From Symbiodinium natans (taxonomy: Eukaryota; Sar; Dinophyceae; Suessiales; Symbiodiniaceae): a stretch of DNA of 64,000 bases. The stretch's first letter is position 1, and every line of letters begins with the position of its first letter. The notes under the pieces are model-generated. The model was not told where the DNA came from. It searched no databases and worked only from the letters and a program-made list of their open reading frames with translations. Shown in pieces: positions 1-12,200 of the stretch. The position numbers were made by a program, and so were the translations under genes. The stretch covers positions 196,178-260,177 of the forward strand of contig CAJNDS010002314.1 of assembly GCA_905221605.1 (NCBI GenBank). Reading direction: 5' to 3'.

Positions 1-396
1 CCTAACGCCTAATACAACAAGTCCCTATATACTACCAGTCCAAACTGCGGATCATTCGTTAACAAAATTTGAGGTTTTCGGGCAAAGGGCTCAGGGTTTA
101 GCGGTCTATGGTTTTGGGGGTTTAGGGTTGAGGTTTTAGGGCGGAAGGGGTCGGGGCGTTTAGCGCAGGGCTTATATAGATTTCGGGGGATGGATCTTAA
201 GGTGTGTTCAGGGTTTAAGGGCACAGGACTTTAGGGCTCAGGGTTTAGGGTTTAGGGTTTAGGGTTTAGGGTTTAGGGTTTAGGGTTTAGGGTTTAGGGT
301 TGTTCAGGAACTTAGGGTTGAGCCTTTGTGTATGTGCGTTGTGCGGCAACAACAAGTCCTAGCCTGGCTCCTGGGGCATCACGCTTTTACCTAAGC
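1..396. other. Left edge: degenerate repeats and intron spacer
   Basis: Degenerate TTTAGGG variants, a clean TTTAGGG block at 240-300, and unique spacer at 301-396. It probably belongs to the last visible cyclophilin intron. No exon encoding the expected C-terminal end of cyclophilin was found here. Confidence 0.5.
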
Positions 397-504
397 CCTA
401 AACCCTAAACCCTTTAGGGCCTAGGCTTGTAGAGCTACCCTAAACCCAAAACCCTAAACCCTAAACCCTAAACCCAAAACCCTAAACCCTAAACCCTAAA
501 CCCA

Positions 505-1920
505 AAGGGGATCCTAGATTTCGAAGTCCCTCATTCTCTACAAAGAGCCACGAAGATCATAATGGCACAATGTGTATGTATTTGTGCCTATAGGATGAGA
601 AACATTAACTGTTTTACATGCATACGTATATGCATGAAATGAATAGGAATCTTATTGAATTAACAGGTAAAATGACTTGGAATCATATTTGAGTCATAGG
701 AACTCTCCATCAAACGTCATGGGAGAAGAATAGTAGGAAGCCTGTGAAAATGAAAAGGGACCCTTCTTGAATTCACGGGAATGCGGGAATTCTATTGAAT
801 CTAAATAGGAATCCTATCAATATTTCTCTTAATCTTGTTATGATGAATTAGAAGAATTCTATTCAAATTATGAGGAACCCCACTAAAATTCATAAGAACC
901 CTTTTACAAATTAAGAGGAATCTTTTACATGAAGAGGGTCCTACCATCAATAGGAATTTATAAGCAACACAACTCAAAATCATAAGAACCCTATTGCAAA
1001 TTAATAGGAATCCTTTGAAAATGGGGAGAAATCCTACTAGAATTAATAGGAACAAATAGGAACCCTATAAAAATAAATGTGGTTCGGATTTCTAGGCTTC
1101 CTGTTGGAATTAATGTGATTCCTCTTCGAATTAATGGGACAGGAATGCTATTCAAATCTCTCAGAAAAGACCATTCAAATCACTTTGAAAGTCACAAACA
1201 TGAATAGGAACCAATAGGAATCCTAAAAAAGAAGTATGAGTCCTTTTCATTACTCCGATTGAAACTAAAAGAAGCCACTTTAAAACGATTGAGAACCTTG
1301 TTGAAATTCATAAGAACCCTATTTACAAAACCGTATTAGGAATCCTGCTACATTGAATAAGAACCCTATGAAAATTCATAAGAATATTATGAAATGGTAG
1401 AGGAGTCCTATTAAGATGGCTAGGAACCCTTTGACGTTAATCGGAATTTCTTAGGAACCGCAGTAAAATTCATAAGAACCCTATTACGAATTGATAGGAA
1501 CCCTTTTAAAATGAAGAGGAATCCTACTAAGATTAATAGGAACCAATAGGAATCCTACAAATTTCCATGTGGTTCCTTTTCAAAATTTCTTGGCTTCCTG
1601 TTAGACTGAATGTGATTCCTATTAGAATTACTAGGACTAGGAATGCTATTCAAATTTCTAATCATACCATTAAAATTACTTGGAGACTCACTAAAATGAA
1701 TAGGCACCAATATGAATCTTAAAAAAGATTTTTAATTTCAGAGGAACCCTATTGGAATTAAAAGAACCACTTGAAAATGATTAAGAACCTTGTTGAAATG
1801 CATAAGAAAGAACCCATTGAAAAGTATTAGGAATCCTCTGATGTTGGCTAAGAACCTTCTGAAAGTTCATAAGAATATAAGTGAAATGAAAAGAAGTCCT
1901 ATGAAGATGATTAGGAACCC
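505..1920. repeat. AT-rich degenerate tandem repeat region
   Basis: About 1.4 kb unlike the rest of the window: AT-rich, almost free of TTTAGGG, and built from loosely repeated modules around AGGAACCCTATT and AATTAATAGGAATCC. Stops occur in all frames. It sits in the intron downstream of cyclophilin exon 12. Confidence 0.7.
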
Positions 1921-2086
1921 TTCTACATTAAAAGGAACAGGAATGCTATTGCTGAGATTGATATAAGACTGACCAAAACCAACGAGCCTCCAAGCATGCT
2001 GACACGTCCTGCCTTCGAACCAAAACCGTCCACTGGACAGCTACATGTGGAGCTGAACGGTTCTGGCCCGAGAGAGGTACGAAGCA

Positions 2087-2640
2087 AAACTAAAAAACCC
2101 GAAAAACCATCTTTTTTTGAGAATGGGGAGGGGATTTTGAAAAAGATGTTTTTTTTTTTGGTTCTGCCTCGTAAAAAGATGGTTTTGCATAGGAAAACCA
2201 ACTTTTCCATCGCAAAAAGATGGTTTTCCTTAAGAACACACACCAAGCCAAAACCATCTTTTTGCGAGGGAAAAGTTGGTTTTCCTATGAAAAACCATCT
2301 TTTACGAGGCAAAACCACAAAACCAAAAAAAACATCTTTTTTAGAGAATAGGGGTGGATTTTGAAAAAGAGGTTTTTTTTTGGTTTTGCCTCGAAAAAAG
2401 ATTGTTTTTTCATAGAAAACCCATCTTTACCCTCGTAAAAAGATGGTTTTGGAGACAAAAACCAACTTTTACCTCGTAAAAAGATGGTTTTCCTGAGGCA
2501 GGCCAGACCAAAACCATCTTTTTACGTGGGAAAAGTTGGTTTTCTATGGAAAACCATCTTTTTGCGAGGCAAAACCGAAAAAAATCTTTTTCAAAATCCC
2601 CTCCCCATTCTCTTAAAAAGTTGTTTTTTTTTGGTTTTTT
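2087..2640. repeat. Tandem palindromic element with AAGATGG arms
   Basis: Two adjacent copies of about 250 bp, each internally palindromic. Arms alternate between CCTCGTAAAAAGATGGTTTT and its reverse complement, around AACCAACTTTTCC and its complement. The outer parts carry GGGGAGGGGATTTTGAAAAAG. Open frames here are by-products of the repeats. Confidence 0.8.
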
Positions 2641-2769
2641 GGTCTCGCCCGTCTCGGCCGGCGTCCAGTCCTGTGGTCCGTGCAGATACAGCCACTGAGA
2701 GTAGCAATTGCGGCATCGGGCACGAGCGGGTTTTAAACGGTATACGAGGGAAACAGATCTGGGTAGGTC

Positions 2770-2900
2770 ATGGGGGGGGGGGGGGGTGTCCATATATATA
2801 TATATATGTATGTATTTGCATGTACATATATAATATCTTACATATATATATATACACCTATGTATATACATATGCATATCTAAATCTATATGTGTGTATT
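2770..2900. repeat. G-run and TA/CATA microsatellite
   Basis: A run of about 15 G is followed by (TA)n and TATG/TACA repeats. Low-complexity intron sequence. Confidence 0.9.
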
Positions 2901-3046
2901 AGAAATGTTGTACTCACAAATACAGAGGCGAGTAGATGATCATTTCCCATTGCACGCCATGATGCGAAATGGGAATGTACACAACAAATACATATACGGG
3001 TAGCCCAACGCATAACCCCACAACCCGTCAGCAGCACCCCACACAC

Positions 3047-3166
3047 GCAAAGGAACCCTAAGCCCTAAACCCTGCACTCTAAACCTAACCCTAAACCCTA
3101 AGCCCTAAGCCCTAAGCCCTAAACCCTAAACCCTAAACCCTACACCCTAAACCCTAAACCCTAAAC
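3047..3166 (+). repeat. CCCTAAA block starting intron 12 of cyclophilin
   Basis: About 17 near-perfect units. Read on the coding strand this is GTTTAGGG..., directly after exon 12. Confidence 0.9.
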
Positions 3167-3234
3167 CCCTGCCGAGGCGTGCCTGCTTCTTGGGCGCGCC
3201 ACTTTGGGATCCAACAGCCTCGACCTAGTCCGGG
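3167..3234 (-). CDS. Cyclophilin exon 12
   Basis: Starts [17 protein letters not shown], the family's VEAVGSQSG strand. Acceptor CTAG|G. The donor is either GC at 3172 or GTTTAGGG at 3166; both leave phase 1. The last exon lies further left or outside the window. Confidence 0.9.
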
Positions 3235-6200
3235 CTGTCTGCACCCTGGGTTTACGTTTAGGGTTTAGGGTTTAGGGTTTAGGGTTTAGGGTTTAGGGTT
3301 TAGGGTTTAGGGTTTAGGGTTTAGGGTTTAGGGTTTAGGGTTAGGGTTTAGGGTTTAGGGTTTAGGGCTTAGGGCTTAGGGTTTAGGGTTTAGGGCTCTG
3401 AGCCCTAAACCTGATAAACCCTAAACCCTAGAAACCCTAAACTTAAAACCCTAACCCTAAACCCTAAACCCTAAGCCTCGTAAGTCTCACAAGGTTTAGT
3501 TCCGGATTACCCTGGAGGGTCCACTGGTACTATTATGGATATAATTCGTGAAAACACTCGGTTAGGCATCGTCTGTAGTACTGCAATTGGAATGGACTCT
3601 GAGAAACTTATTCCCGCAAACTGAAAACAGCAAAAACCACCCTCACCCTCACCCTAAACCCTAGACTTCACACCCTGCACCCCTACGTCCTAATCTCCAG
3701 CCCTAAACACTAGGGGGTTTGATTTTGGGATGTTTCCCCCATATACTAACAGTCCTTAATGGGGTCTTTAACGGCGGGGGGGGGGGGGGACGATAATCCC
3801 CATGAAGGACTGCAAGTACAAGGGGGAACATCCTTTAGAGGGAGTAGGGTGGCCCAGTGAGGTTCCTGTGTGGGGCCTTGAACGGTTGCCAAGAAAGACG
3901 CGAAGCTGCATGAAGAAAATACAAGCCCTAAACCCTTAACCCTAACCCTAAGAAGCCCAAACCCTAGACCCTAGACCCTAAATCCTAAAACCTAAACCCT
4001 AACCCCTAAATCCCAAACCCTTCAGCCCTAAACCCTAAACCCTAAATCTAAACCCTTCAGCACTAAACCTTGAAGGCCCTTGCAGCCTTAGGATTCAGGA
4101 TTGTCAGACCTGAGTTTGTTGGGACGTTTAAGGGTTTAGAGTTTAGGGTTTAGGCTTTGGGGGCTTAGACCCCAAAGTCTAGGGCTAAGCCAGAACTTGG
4201 GAAGGGTAACATCCTAAACCATAACCACTAAACTCTAAACCCTAAACCCAAAGTCCCAAGCCCCAAGCCCCAAATCCTAAACCCTAAACCTTAAACCCTA
4301 AACCTTAATCCCTAAACCCTAAACCCTAAACCCTTAACCCTTAACCCTTAACCTTAAGCTTCAAGGCCTGCTGCACGATGTCCATGCCGTCGACAATCTT
4401 GCCGAAGACCACGTGGCGGCCATCCAACCAGGAGGTCTTCACCTGACAGAACTCCGACACTTGGGGTTTAGGGTTTAGGGTTTAGGGTTTGGGGTTTAGG
4501 GTTTAGGGTTTAGGAAACCCTAACCCCTAAACCCTAAACAACTAAAACCCTTAAGACCTAGGCAACTGCTTTCCTTGGTCGCCCAGTAACCATGTTACAA
4601 TCAGGGCCCCCTTCTTTGGTTGGTTACTTTATAAGGGAGCCCAGAGCAAAACAAAAAAGAGTAAAGGCTACCACTGGGCTACCAAACCCTAAACCCTAAA
4701 CCCTAAACCCTAAACCCTAAACCCTAAACCCTAAACCCTAAACCCTAAACCCTAAACCCTAAACCCTAAACCCTAAACCCTAAACCCTAAACCCTAAACC
4801 CTAAACCCTAAACCCTAAACCCTAAACCTAAACAACTAAACCCTTAAGACCTAGGCAACTGCTTTCGGGGCCGATGGTCTACGTCCCACGGATTCCTTGG
4901 CTGGCTTCCTTCGAAGAGGGTGCTCAACATGGGGGGCCCTTGCAGATTTGAATAGGGTTACTACCAATTGCTTAAGAACCCATCCACCCCCCCCCCCCCC
5001 AAAAAAAAAAAAAAAAGATAAGATAAACCGATTCTTCGCGATAAGTTATAAGGGTACTATAGGTATTATCATTTTTCGTTTTTTTTTTTTTTTTTGGGGG
5101 GGGGGCTCTTCAGCAAGTAGTAGGTTGCAGCAGAAGAGCAGGAACAGCAAAAGCCCCCGGCGCGCAGTTCCATCCTCCCTTCAAGAGCCTCTAAACCCTA
5201 CTGCGATTGCGAGGGTTTAGGGTTTAGGGTTTAGGGTTTAGGGTTTAGGGTTTAGGGTTTAGGGTTTAGGGTTTAGGGTTTAGGGTTTAGGGTTTAGGGT
5301 TTAGGGCAAAACATGCCAACCTCATTTGACGCTCGCGTGTTTCTCGTGTTGTCTATGATGGTGTTCTCATCTTCTTTCATTTCGATTCTGATTTGTTGTC
5401 TTAGTTGCTGAGTTCAGAAGTCCCAAACAAGTGCACACTTTCAGTTCTATAGGGGATTATCGTATTCCAAAAAGTGCAAAGTGTACTCACTCAGCTACTA
5501 AGTTGTTCATGCTTGTTTCAGTTTTGTTGTCAAGCCTGGGATGCGGATTTCATTCTCATCTCGTTTCCTTCTCTCGTTTTGGCTCTTCTGGGCCTTTATA
5601 GAGTTAACAGACGGTGAGTGGGTTTATGGGTTTATATGGGTTTATGGGTCTAGGGTTTTGGGGTTTAATGGGTTTTAGGGCTTTTGGGGTTTAACTGGTT
5701 GATGGGTTTAGCGTCTAAGGCTTGAACCCTAAAACCTAAACCCTAAAAAGGTTTAGGGGTTAGGGTGTGTATAGGGTTTAGGGTTTAGGGTTTAGGGACA
5801 TTCTTGCAAAGTGGTGGAGCCAGAAGTACGACACGAAGGGTGCAGCGTTTGGGCGCAAGCGGCATGAAAGGTTTGAGGTAGTTGAAGGCCCTGAAGGGCC
5901 CTAAAACCAAAAATTTAAAAACAAAAAAAAACGGAACCCTAAAACCCTAAAACTCTGAAACCCTTTGGGGTCCCGATGATTCGATAATTCTCGAAGGTCG
6001 ACGAACCCACCTCCCCCAACTCCCACAACCTATAAGCCCCAAAGGGTGCAGGCACCCACAAACTCTAAACACCCAAAAAGCCCTAAACCCTAAACCCTAA
6101 ACCCTAAACCCTAAACCCCAAACCCCAAACCCTGAACCCCGACCCTGAACCCTAAACCCAAAACCCTAAACGGGGGCCGTCGTGATGAAGAACTGCGAGC

Positions 6201-9200
6201 CATTGGTGTTGGGGCCCGCATTGGCCATGCTGAGGATACCTTGGCGGCTTCAAACACTTAGGGTTTAGGGTTTAGGGTTTAGGGCTTCGGGCTTAGGGTT
6301 GAGGGTTGAGGGTTGAGGGTTTAGGGCTGTACTTATAACTGTACTTATAACCATATTAGGGCACTCAAAGGGGCTGATAAGTGGGTTATAAGTACAGTTA
6401 TAATTGGTGAATAAGTACCATGAACCTCCAAGTAGACCCAAGAATGACCTGGGAATAAACGGGTACCCTTTGTGGTTTAACGGGGCTTCGAAAGGAACCC
6501 TAAACCCTAAAACCTAAACCCTAAGCCCTAAACCCTAAGCCCTAAGCCCTAAACCCTAAACCCCAAGCCTAAGCCCTAAGCCCTAAGCCCTTACAAACAG
6601 GGGACAAAAGGGACTTCTCTGGGCCCTAGGGCTTCCAGGTTCTTGGCTCGAGGGTTGAGGATGAGGCTTCAACTGGAAAACTGGGGGCTTGGTTTGGTTT
6701 TAAGGCTTGTTTCGGTTTGAGGGTTTAGGGTTTAGGGTTTAGGGTTTAGGGTTTCGGGTTTAGGGTTTATCGGGTTTATAGGGCTTGTAGGGCTTAAAGG
6801 GCTTCAAGGGCTTATAGGGCTTATAGGGCTTAGGGCTGATAGGGCTTCGGGTTTAGGGTTTCAAGGTCCTGAGAAGTAGGGGAAGAGAAGCCCAAGTACA
6901 TGGTCTCTCTAGAAGCTTCGGGGTAAGCCCTAAACCCTAAACCCTAAACCCTAAACCCTAAACTCTAAACCCTAAACCCTAAACCCTAAACTGACCGCTG
7001 GGAGGGTAGGAAACCTCTTGGGAGCCCTAGAACTCTGTGCTTGGGAATCTTCTCAGGCTTTGGAAAACCGTTGAAATGAGGGGCGTGTGGGTGATCTAGA
7101 GCTTAGGGCTTCGGGTTCAGTTCAGGGTTTAGGAACCCGGGTTTAGGGTTTCGGGTTTAGGCCCTAAACCCTAAACCCTAATGTGCATACCAGATGCCGC
7201 TGCCCGGGTTTGAAGCGCTGCACGCTGAGAATCGTTACATCGTCAGCAGAAAAAGGCGAACCCCGTAACCGGTTTCGCCCGTTTACAGCCTATCACATAC
7301 GCAGAGCCTCAAGGACTTGAAACTTTAGGAATTGAGTGGCTTAAGTGCTAAACCCTAAACCCTAAACCCTAAACCCTAAACATGTTCAGTCTAGATCCGA
7401 AGATATCTGGGGAAATTCTGGAAAAGCCGATGGAGGCAAACCCCATGAAGCTGTACACCCGAAACACCCTAAATCCTAAACACCCTAAACCCTAACCCTA
7501 AAGCCTAAAGCCTAAAGCCTAAACCCTAAACCCTAAACCCTAAACCCTAGAAGCTGAGGACAAAGACCGGGCCCAGTGTGCTTGAGCTTGAAGTTCTCGT
7601 CGTTGAACCTGGTCTGAGGCTTTTGTAGGGCCTTAGGCTGTGTAGGGAGGTTTCGGGTTTAGGGTGTTTGGGAGGCTTTTAGGAGGCTTAGGGGGCTTAG
7701 GGCGCTTAGGGTGTGGGAGGTTTTGGGTGCCTGGAGTGCTGTGGGTGCCTAGGTAGGGTGTTTAGGGTGTTTAGGGTGTTTGGGGTGCTTGGGGCGCTTG
7801 GGGTGCTTGGGGTGTTTGGGGTGCTTGGGGTGCTTGGGGTGCTTGGGGTGTGTGGGGTGTTTGGGGTGTTTGGGGTGTTGTGTTAGGGTTGAGGGTTCAG
7901 GAGTGGAGTGTTTCTAGGGTTTAGGGTTTAGGGGGGGGGGGGGGGGGCTTTGGTGCAGATAAGGGGTTTTGGGTGACGGTGGTTTAGGGCTTGGGGGTTC
8001 TGATGTTGTGATGCTGCGAGGGCCAGCTGTGCGCTTTGCAGATTTGGCTCAGGGTTTGGGGTTTAGGGTTTGGGGCTTGAGTTTAGGGTGTAGGGTTCCG
8101 GGTCAAAACCTGAGCCCTTTAAGAGTTGAGGGGGCCTGAGAATCCTGAGAACCTACCCGAGAGGATTGGGATGCTTTTGTGGTGTAGGGTTTAGGGTTTA
8201 GGGCTTAGGGTTTAGGGTTTAGGGTTTAGGGTTTAGGGTTTAGGGTTTAGGGTCAGGGCTGAGGGTTGCTGAAGAAGGCCGAGCCCTAAAGTTCACATCA
8301 TAGCGGTCATGGTGGCGCTTGAACTTTGGCTGCAGTACAGACGGTACAAAACACGAAACCCGAAGCCCCAAACCCTAAACCCCAAACCCCCAAAACCCGA
8401 AACCCCAAACCCTAAACCCTAATGAAACTCTAAACCCCAACCGAAACCCTAAAACATCCTAAAACCCAGGCAGCCCCGGGCCCTGTTACCTACGAAAAGT
8501 GAATAGAGTGGCATGGAATATGTGCTCCCAATTTGTGGGGTGTATACTTCACTCAAGATCATTCCTCGCTAGCCCTTCAACCTCAACCCTAAAACCTAAA
8601 TTCTGGACCCTGAACCCTAAACCCTAAACCCTGAACCTAAACCCTAAACTCTAAACCCTAAACCCTAAACCTTAAACCCTAAACACCCAGAGCCCTGTAA
8701 ACTTCCAGGCTCGGAGACTTCGCGCCGTAGATGCTCTCGCCGCCGGTGCCGTCACCGCGGGTGAAGTCTCCGCCCTCACATGGCAAAAACGACCCTATGA
8801 ACCTCAAGCTCTAAACCCGAAACCCTAAAGCCTCAACCCTCAACCCGAAACCCTAAACCCGAAACCCTAGAAGCTAACTTGTTAGGCTGCGGCATCCCGA
8901 CGGGACGTCTGAAAACACACCAAGACTTTTCCCGGACTTAAAGCCCTGAATAGTCTCAATTTCACCATAATTACGCCCTAAGCCCTCGACCCTAAACCCT
9001 AGACACCAAAATCCTAAACCTTAGCAACCCTCACCATGCCGAGTCTTAGCACCAGTCTCCGCGAACCCGCAAAGTGGCGGGCGTCTTCGGGGAGGTAGGT
9101 TTCGGGTTTCGGGTTCAGGGTTTCGGGTTTAGGGTTTGGGGTTTCGGGTTTAGGGTTAAGGCGGCACCACTCAGAAGATTCTAGGTCTCGTGCCACACCT

Positions 9201-12200
9201 ACTCCTGAGTGCGGCGCGGTGCCTAACGACAGCACTGGCACTAGCGGTTGGAGGAGGTGCAGGGAACAACCACGTCTGGGAAAAAAACCCTACACCCGAA
9301 GGGCGCCAGCTGGCGGCAGTTTTTGAGGAGCCCTCAACCCTAAACCCTAATTAAACCCCAAACCCTAAACCCTAATTAAACCCTAAACCCCAACTAAACC
9401 CTAAACCCTAAACCCTAAACTCTCAGACCCAAGGTTTGAACCCTCAACCCTCAGTGAAGACTGATGATGGGCTTTGGGGTTGAGGGTTTGCACAGGCTGT
9501 GGGACTAAATGAATGCGAGAACGAAACAAGACCCCAACATCAGGTTCTCCAGCTATAACCGTGTAACACCTTGGAATCATGAGCCAGGAAACTAGACCAT
9601 TGAGGAAGCGTCTGAACGGTGGATTCCCGGGTGATAGAAAGCTCTGGACTTAGCACGTAAACCACCTATCTTTCCAGGGGCCCGAATTATCATAACTCAC
9701 GGGCTTATATTATTATAAGGGACGCATGAATAATATTAAAGCCCGTGCATTATTATAATTAAGGGGGGAGTTCATGCAATTATAGGGCTTAGGGGATTAG
9801 TTATAGGGCCTGAGAGGTTTAGGGTTTAGGGTTTCGGGTTTAGGGCTTAGGTGAAAAAGCTCAAGGTTTAGGGTTTAGGGTTTAGGTACCCCTGTCCCGT
9901 AAACCCTCCAATGCTCAAGAGTGTGGGCCACCTGCCTGGATCATGAAGTTCGGAATTATGCGGTGGAACTTGCTACCCTCGCACACGGCAAGGCTCGCGG
10001 AATGTGAGGGGTTGAGGGCATGCACTTCTGCAAAAAAAGGGGGTTTAGGGCCAAAAGCCCTAAAACCTAAACCGTAAACCCTGAACCCTAAACCCAATTT
10101 AAGCATGCGAGCCCCAAGTGTTCTTCGAAAATGAAGAGCCCAAGTTTGAACGACTTGTTGGCCACACTAGGCGTTTTAGGGTTTAGGGTTTAGGGTTGAG
10201 GGTTGAATGGGAGAAGGGCATACGGTTAGTTGTTATCCAATTGCTGCTCGTCTTTTCTTGGAGGAGCGGGGGAACTACGCAAGTAGCTGTGAAGTACCCA
10301 AGTAGGGTCCCTTTGCAGGTACCCACAGCTCTACTACTGTTCCTGCCAGCACTTATCCTCCACGAATGGTGGGGCGCCTCTCTTCCCAAACCCTAAACCC
10401 TACCTTGGGGACGAAATGAGCCCTAAAAGGGTTTATGGTTCATATACCTTAATAGGAACTATAGTAGTATAGGGTATATGACCCCAACTTTAAGGTTCAT
10501 TTCGTCCCCAAGGTACTAAAGCCTAAACCCTAAACCCGCATGCCGAAACCCTAAACCCTAAACCCTAGCGAACTTTCTGGGTGGGGGTTGGGGGGGGGGG
10601 GGGTTGCGTGAGGGGGGTGGAGGCCCTTGGGTCAACTTGGCCCAAAAACCATACGGCCTTCGAATCTTTCAAGGGGACTTAGGGTCCAGGGCTTGGGGTT
10701 TTTGGGGGAGGGGTTCAGGGGTTTAGGGGGTTTAGGAGGTTTGGGGGATTGGGCTGAGGGGGGTTTAGGGTGTTCTGGGGGGTTTAGCGGGCTTGAGGGG
10801 TTTAGAGGAGTTGAGGGCGGTTTAGGGGGTTTGGGGGCTTAGGGGTTTTGGAGGATTTGGGGTTCGGCATAAGCCCCCTCGCCCCTGCAACACTCCCCAG
10901 CCCAAAGCCTGAGCCACAAACCCGTTAAAAACCCTCAGCAGCAAACCCACTCACCTCTACCGGGTTCAGGGTTTAGGGTTATCCCTAAACCCTAAACCCT
11001 AAACCCCAAACCCTAAACCCTAAACCCCCAGCAAACTTGTAACCCCTAAACCCCTAACCCATCACCCCAGGTGCACCTTGTAGGTCAAAGGCACTCCGGA
11101 TGAAGTCTGGCATGGAGGTTTAGGGTTTAGGGTTTGGGATTTAGGGTTTAGGGTTTAGGGTTTAGGAGTTCAGGGTTTCGGGTTTAGGGCTTTGGTGGGT
11201 TTAGATTTTGGGTTTAGGGTTTAAAGTTCAGGGGTTGGGGTTGGTGGGTTCGGGGGGGGGGGGGGGGGGTTAGGGCTTTGGGTTCCTAAGAACGATGCGA
11301 CCACCGCCAAACACAGAACCCGTGCCAGCGCATGTTCGGTATCAACGAGTCATAATCCCTAAACCCTCAGACCTCAGAGAAAAAGGCTGTATCCCTAAAC
11401 CCTAAACCTAGACCCCAGACCCGAAACCCCCAAAAAATGGAACAAAACTCCAAAACCTCAAGCCTGAACTAGGGCCATAGGGGAAGTTTGAGGGTTTAGG
11501 GTTCAGGTGTGGACAGCTCCAGGCCCGAAAACCCTAGATAACCCTAGATAGCCACCTATACGCAATAGGTGCTTTTCGTTCTGAGCATAAGCTGCAAATC
11601 CTGCTCGAGCCATTGATGGCCTTTATCCTGTCCACCCTAGACGCAAAACCCTAAACCCTAAACCCTAAACCCTAAACAACTACAATCCCCAGCCGACTGG
11701 GAAGAACAAAGGATAAGGGAACCGTAAGCCATAAGAATAAAAGCCAGAAAACCATAACCCCTGCACCCTTGCTCCCTAAGAAGAGGGAATAAGAAGGAGG
11801 TGGCTGAATTAGGGTCGCCTTTGGCTCTTTTGCTTTGTTTGGGTGCCGTATTCTGTCGGGGACCCAAAAAGGGACCCGAACTTATAAGAGAAAACTACCC
11901 AAGAGGCTGCAAATCGCATCTCAGGCACCCTAAACCCTAAACCCTAAACCCGAAAAAACCTAAACCCTAAACCCTAAGCCCTAAACCCTAAACCCTAAAC
12001 CCTAAACCCAAACCCTAAACCCAAACCCTAGGCATCTTTTGGGCTTCTTGGGGGTGAAGACAATGGAAAGTGAAACCGTGCCAGACCTCGGACCAAAACA
12101 GCAGGATTCAGGAGTTTAGGCTTAGGGGCTAAGGTTCAGGGTTTAGGGTTTAGGGTTTAGGGTTAGGGTTTAGGGTTTAGGGTTTGGGGTTTAGGGTTTC

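Noticed and set aside
10627-10842. Gly-rich open frame of about 71 codons on plus
   Set aside because: It is a translation of TTTAGGG variants (GLGGLG pattern) with no start, splice or homology support.
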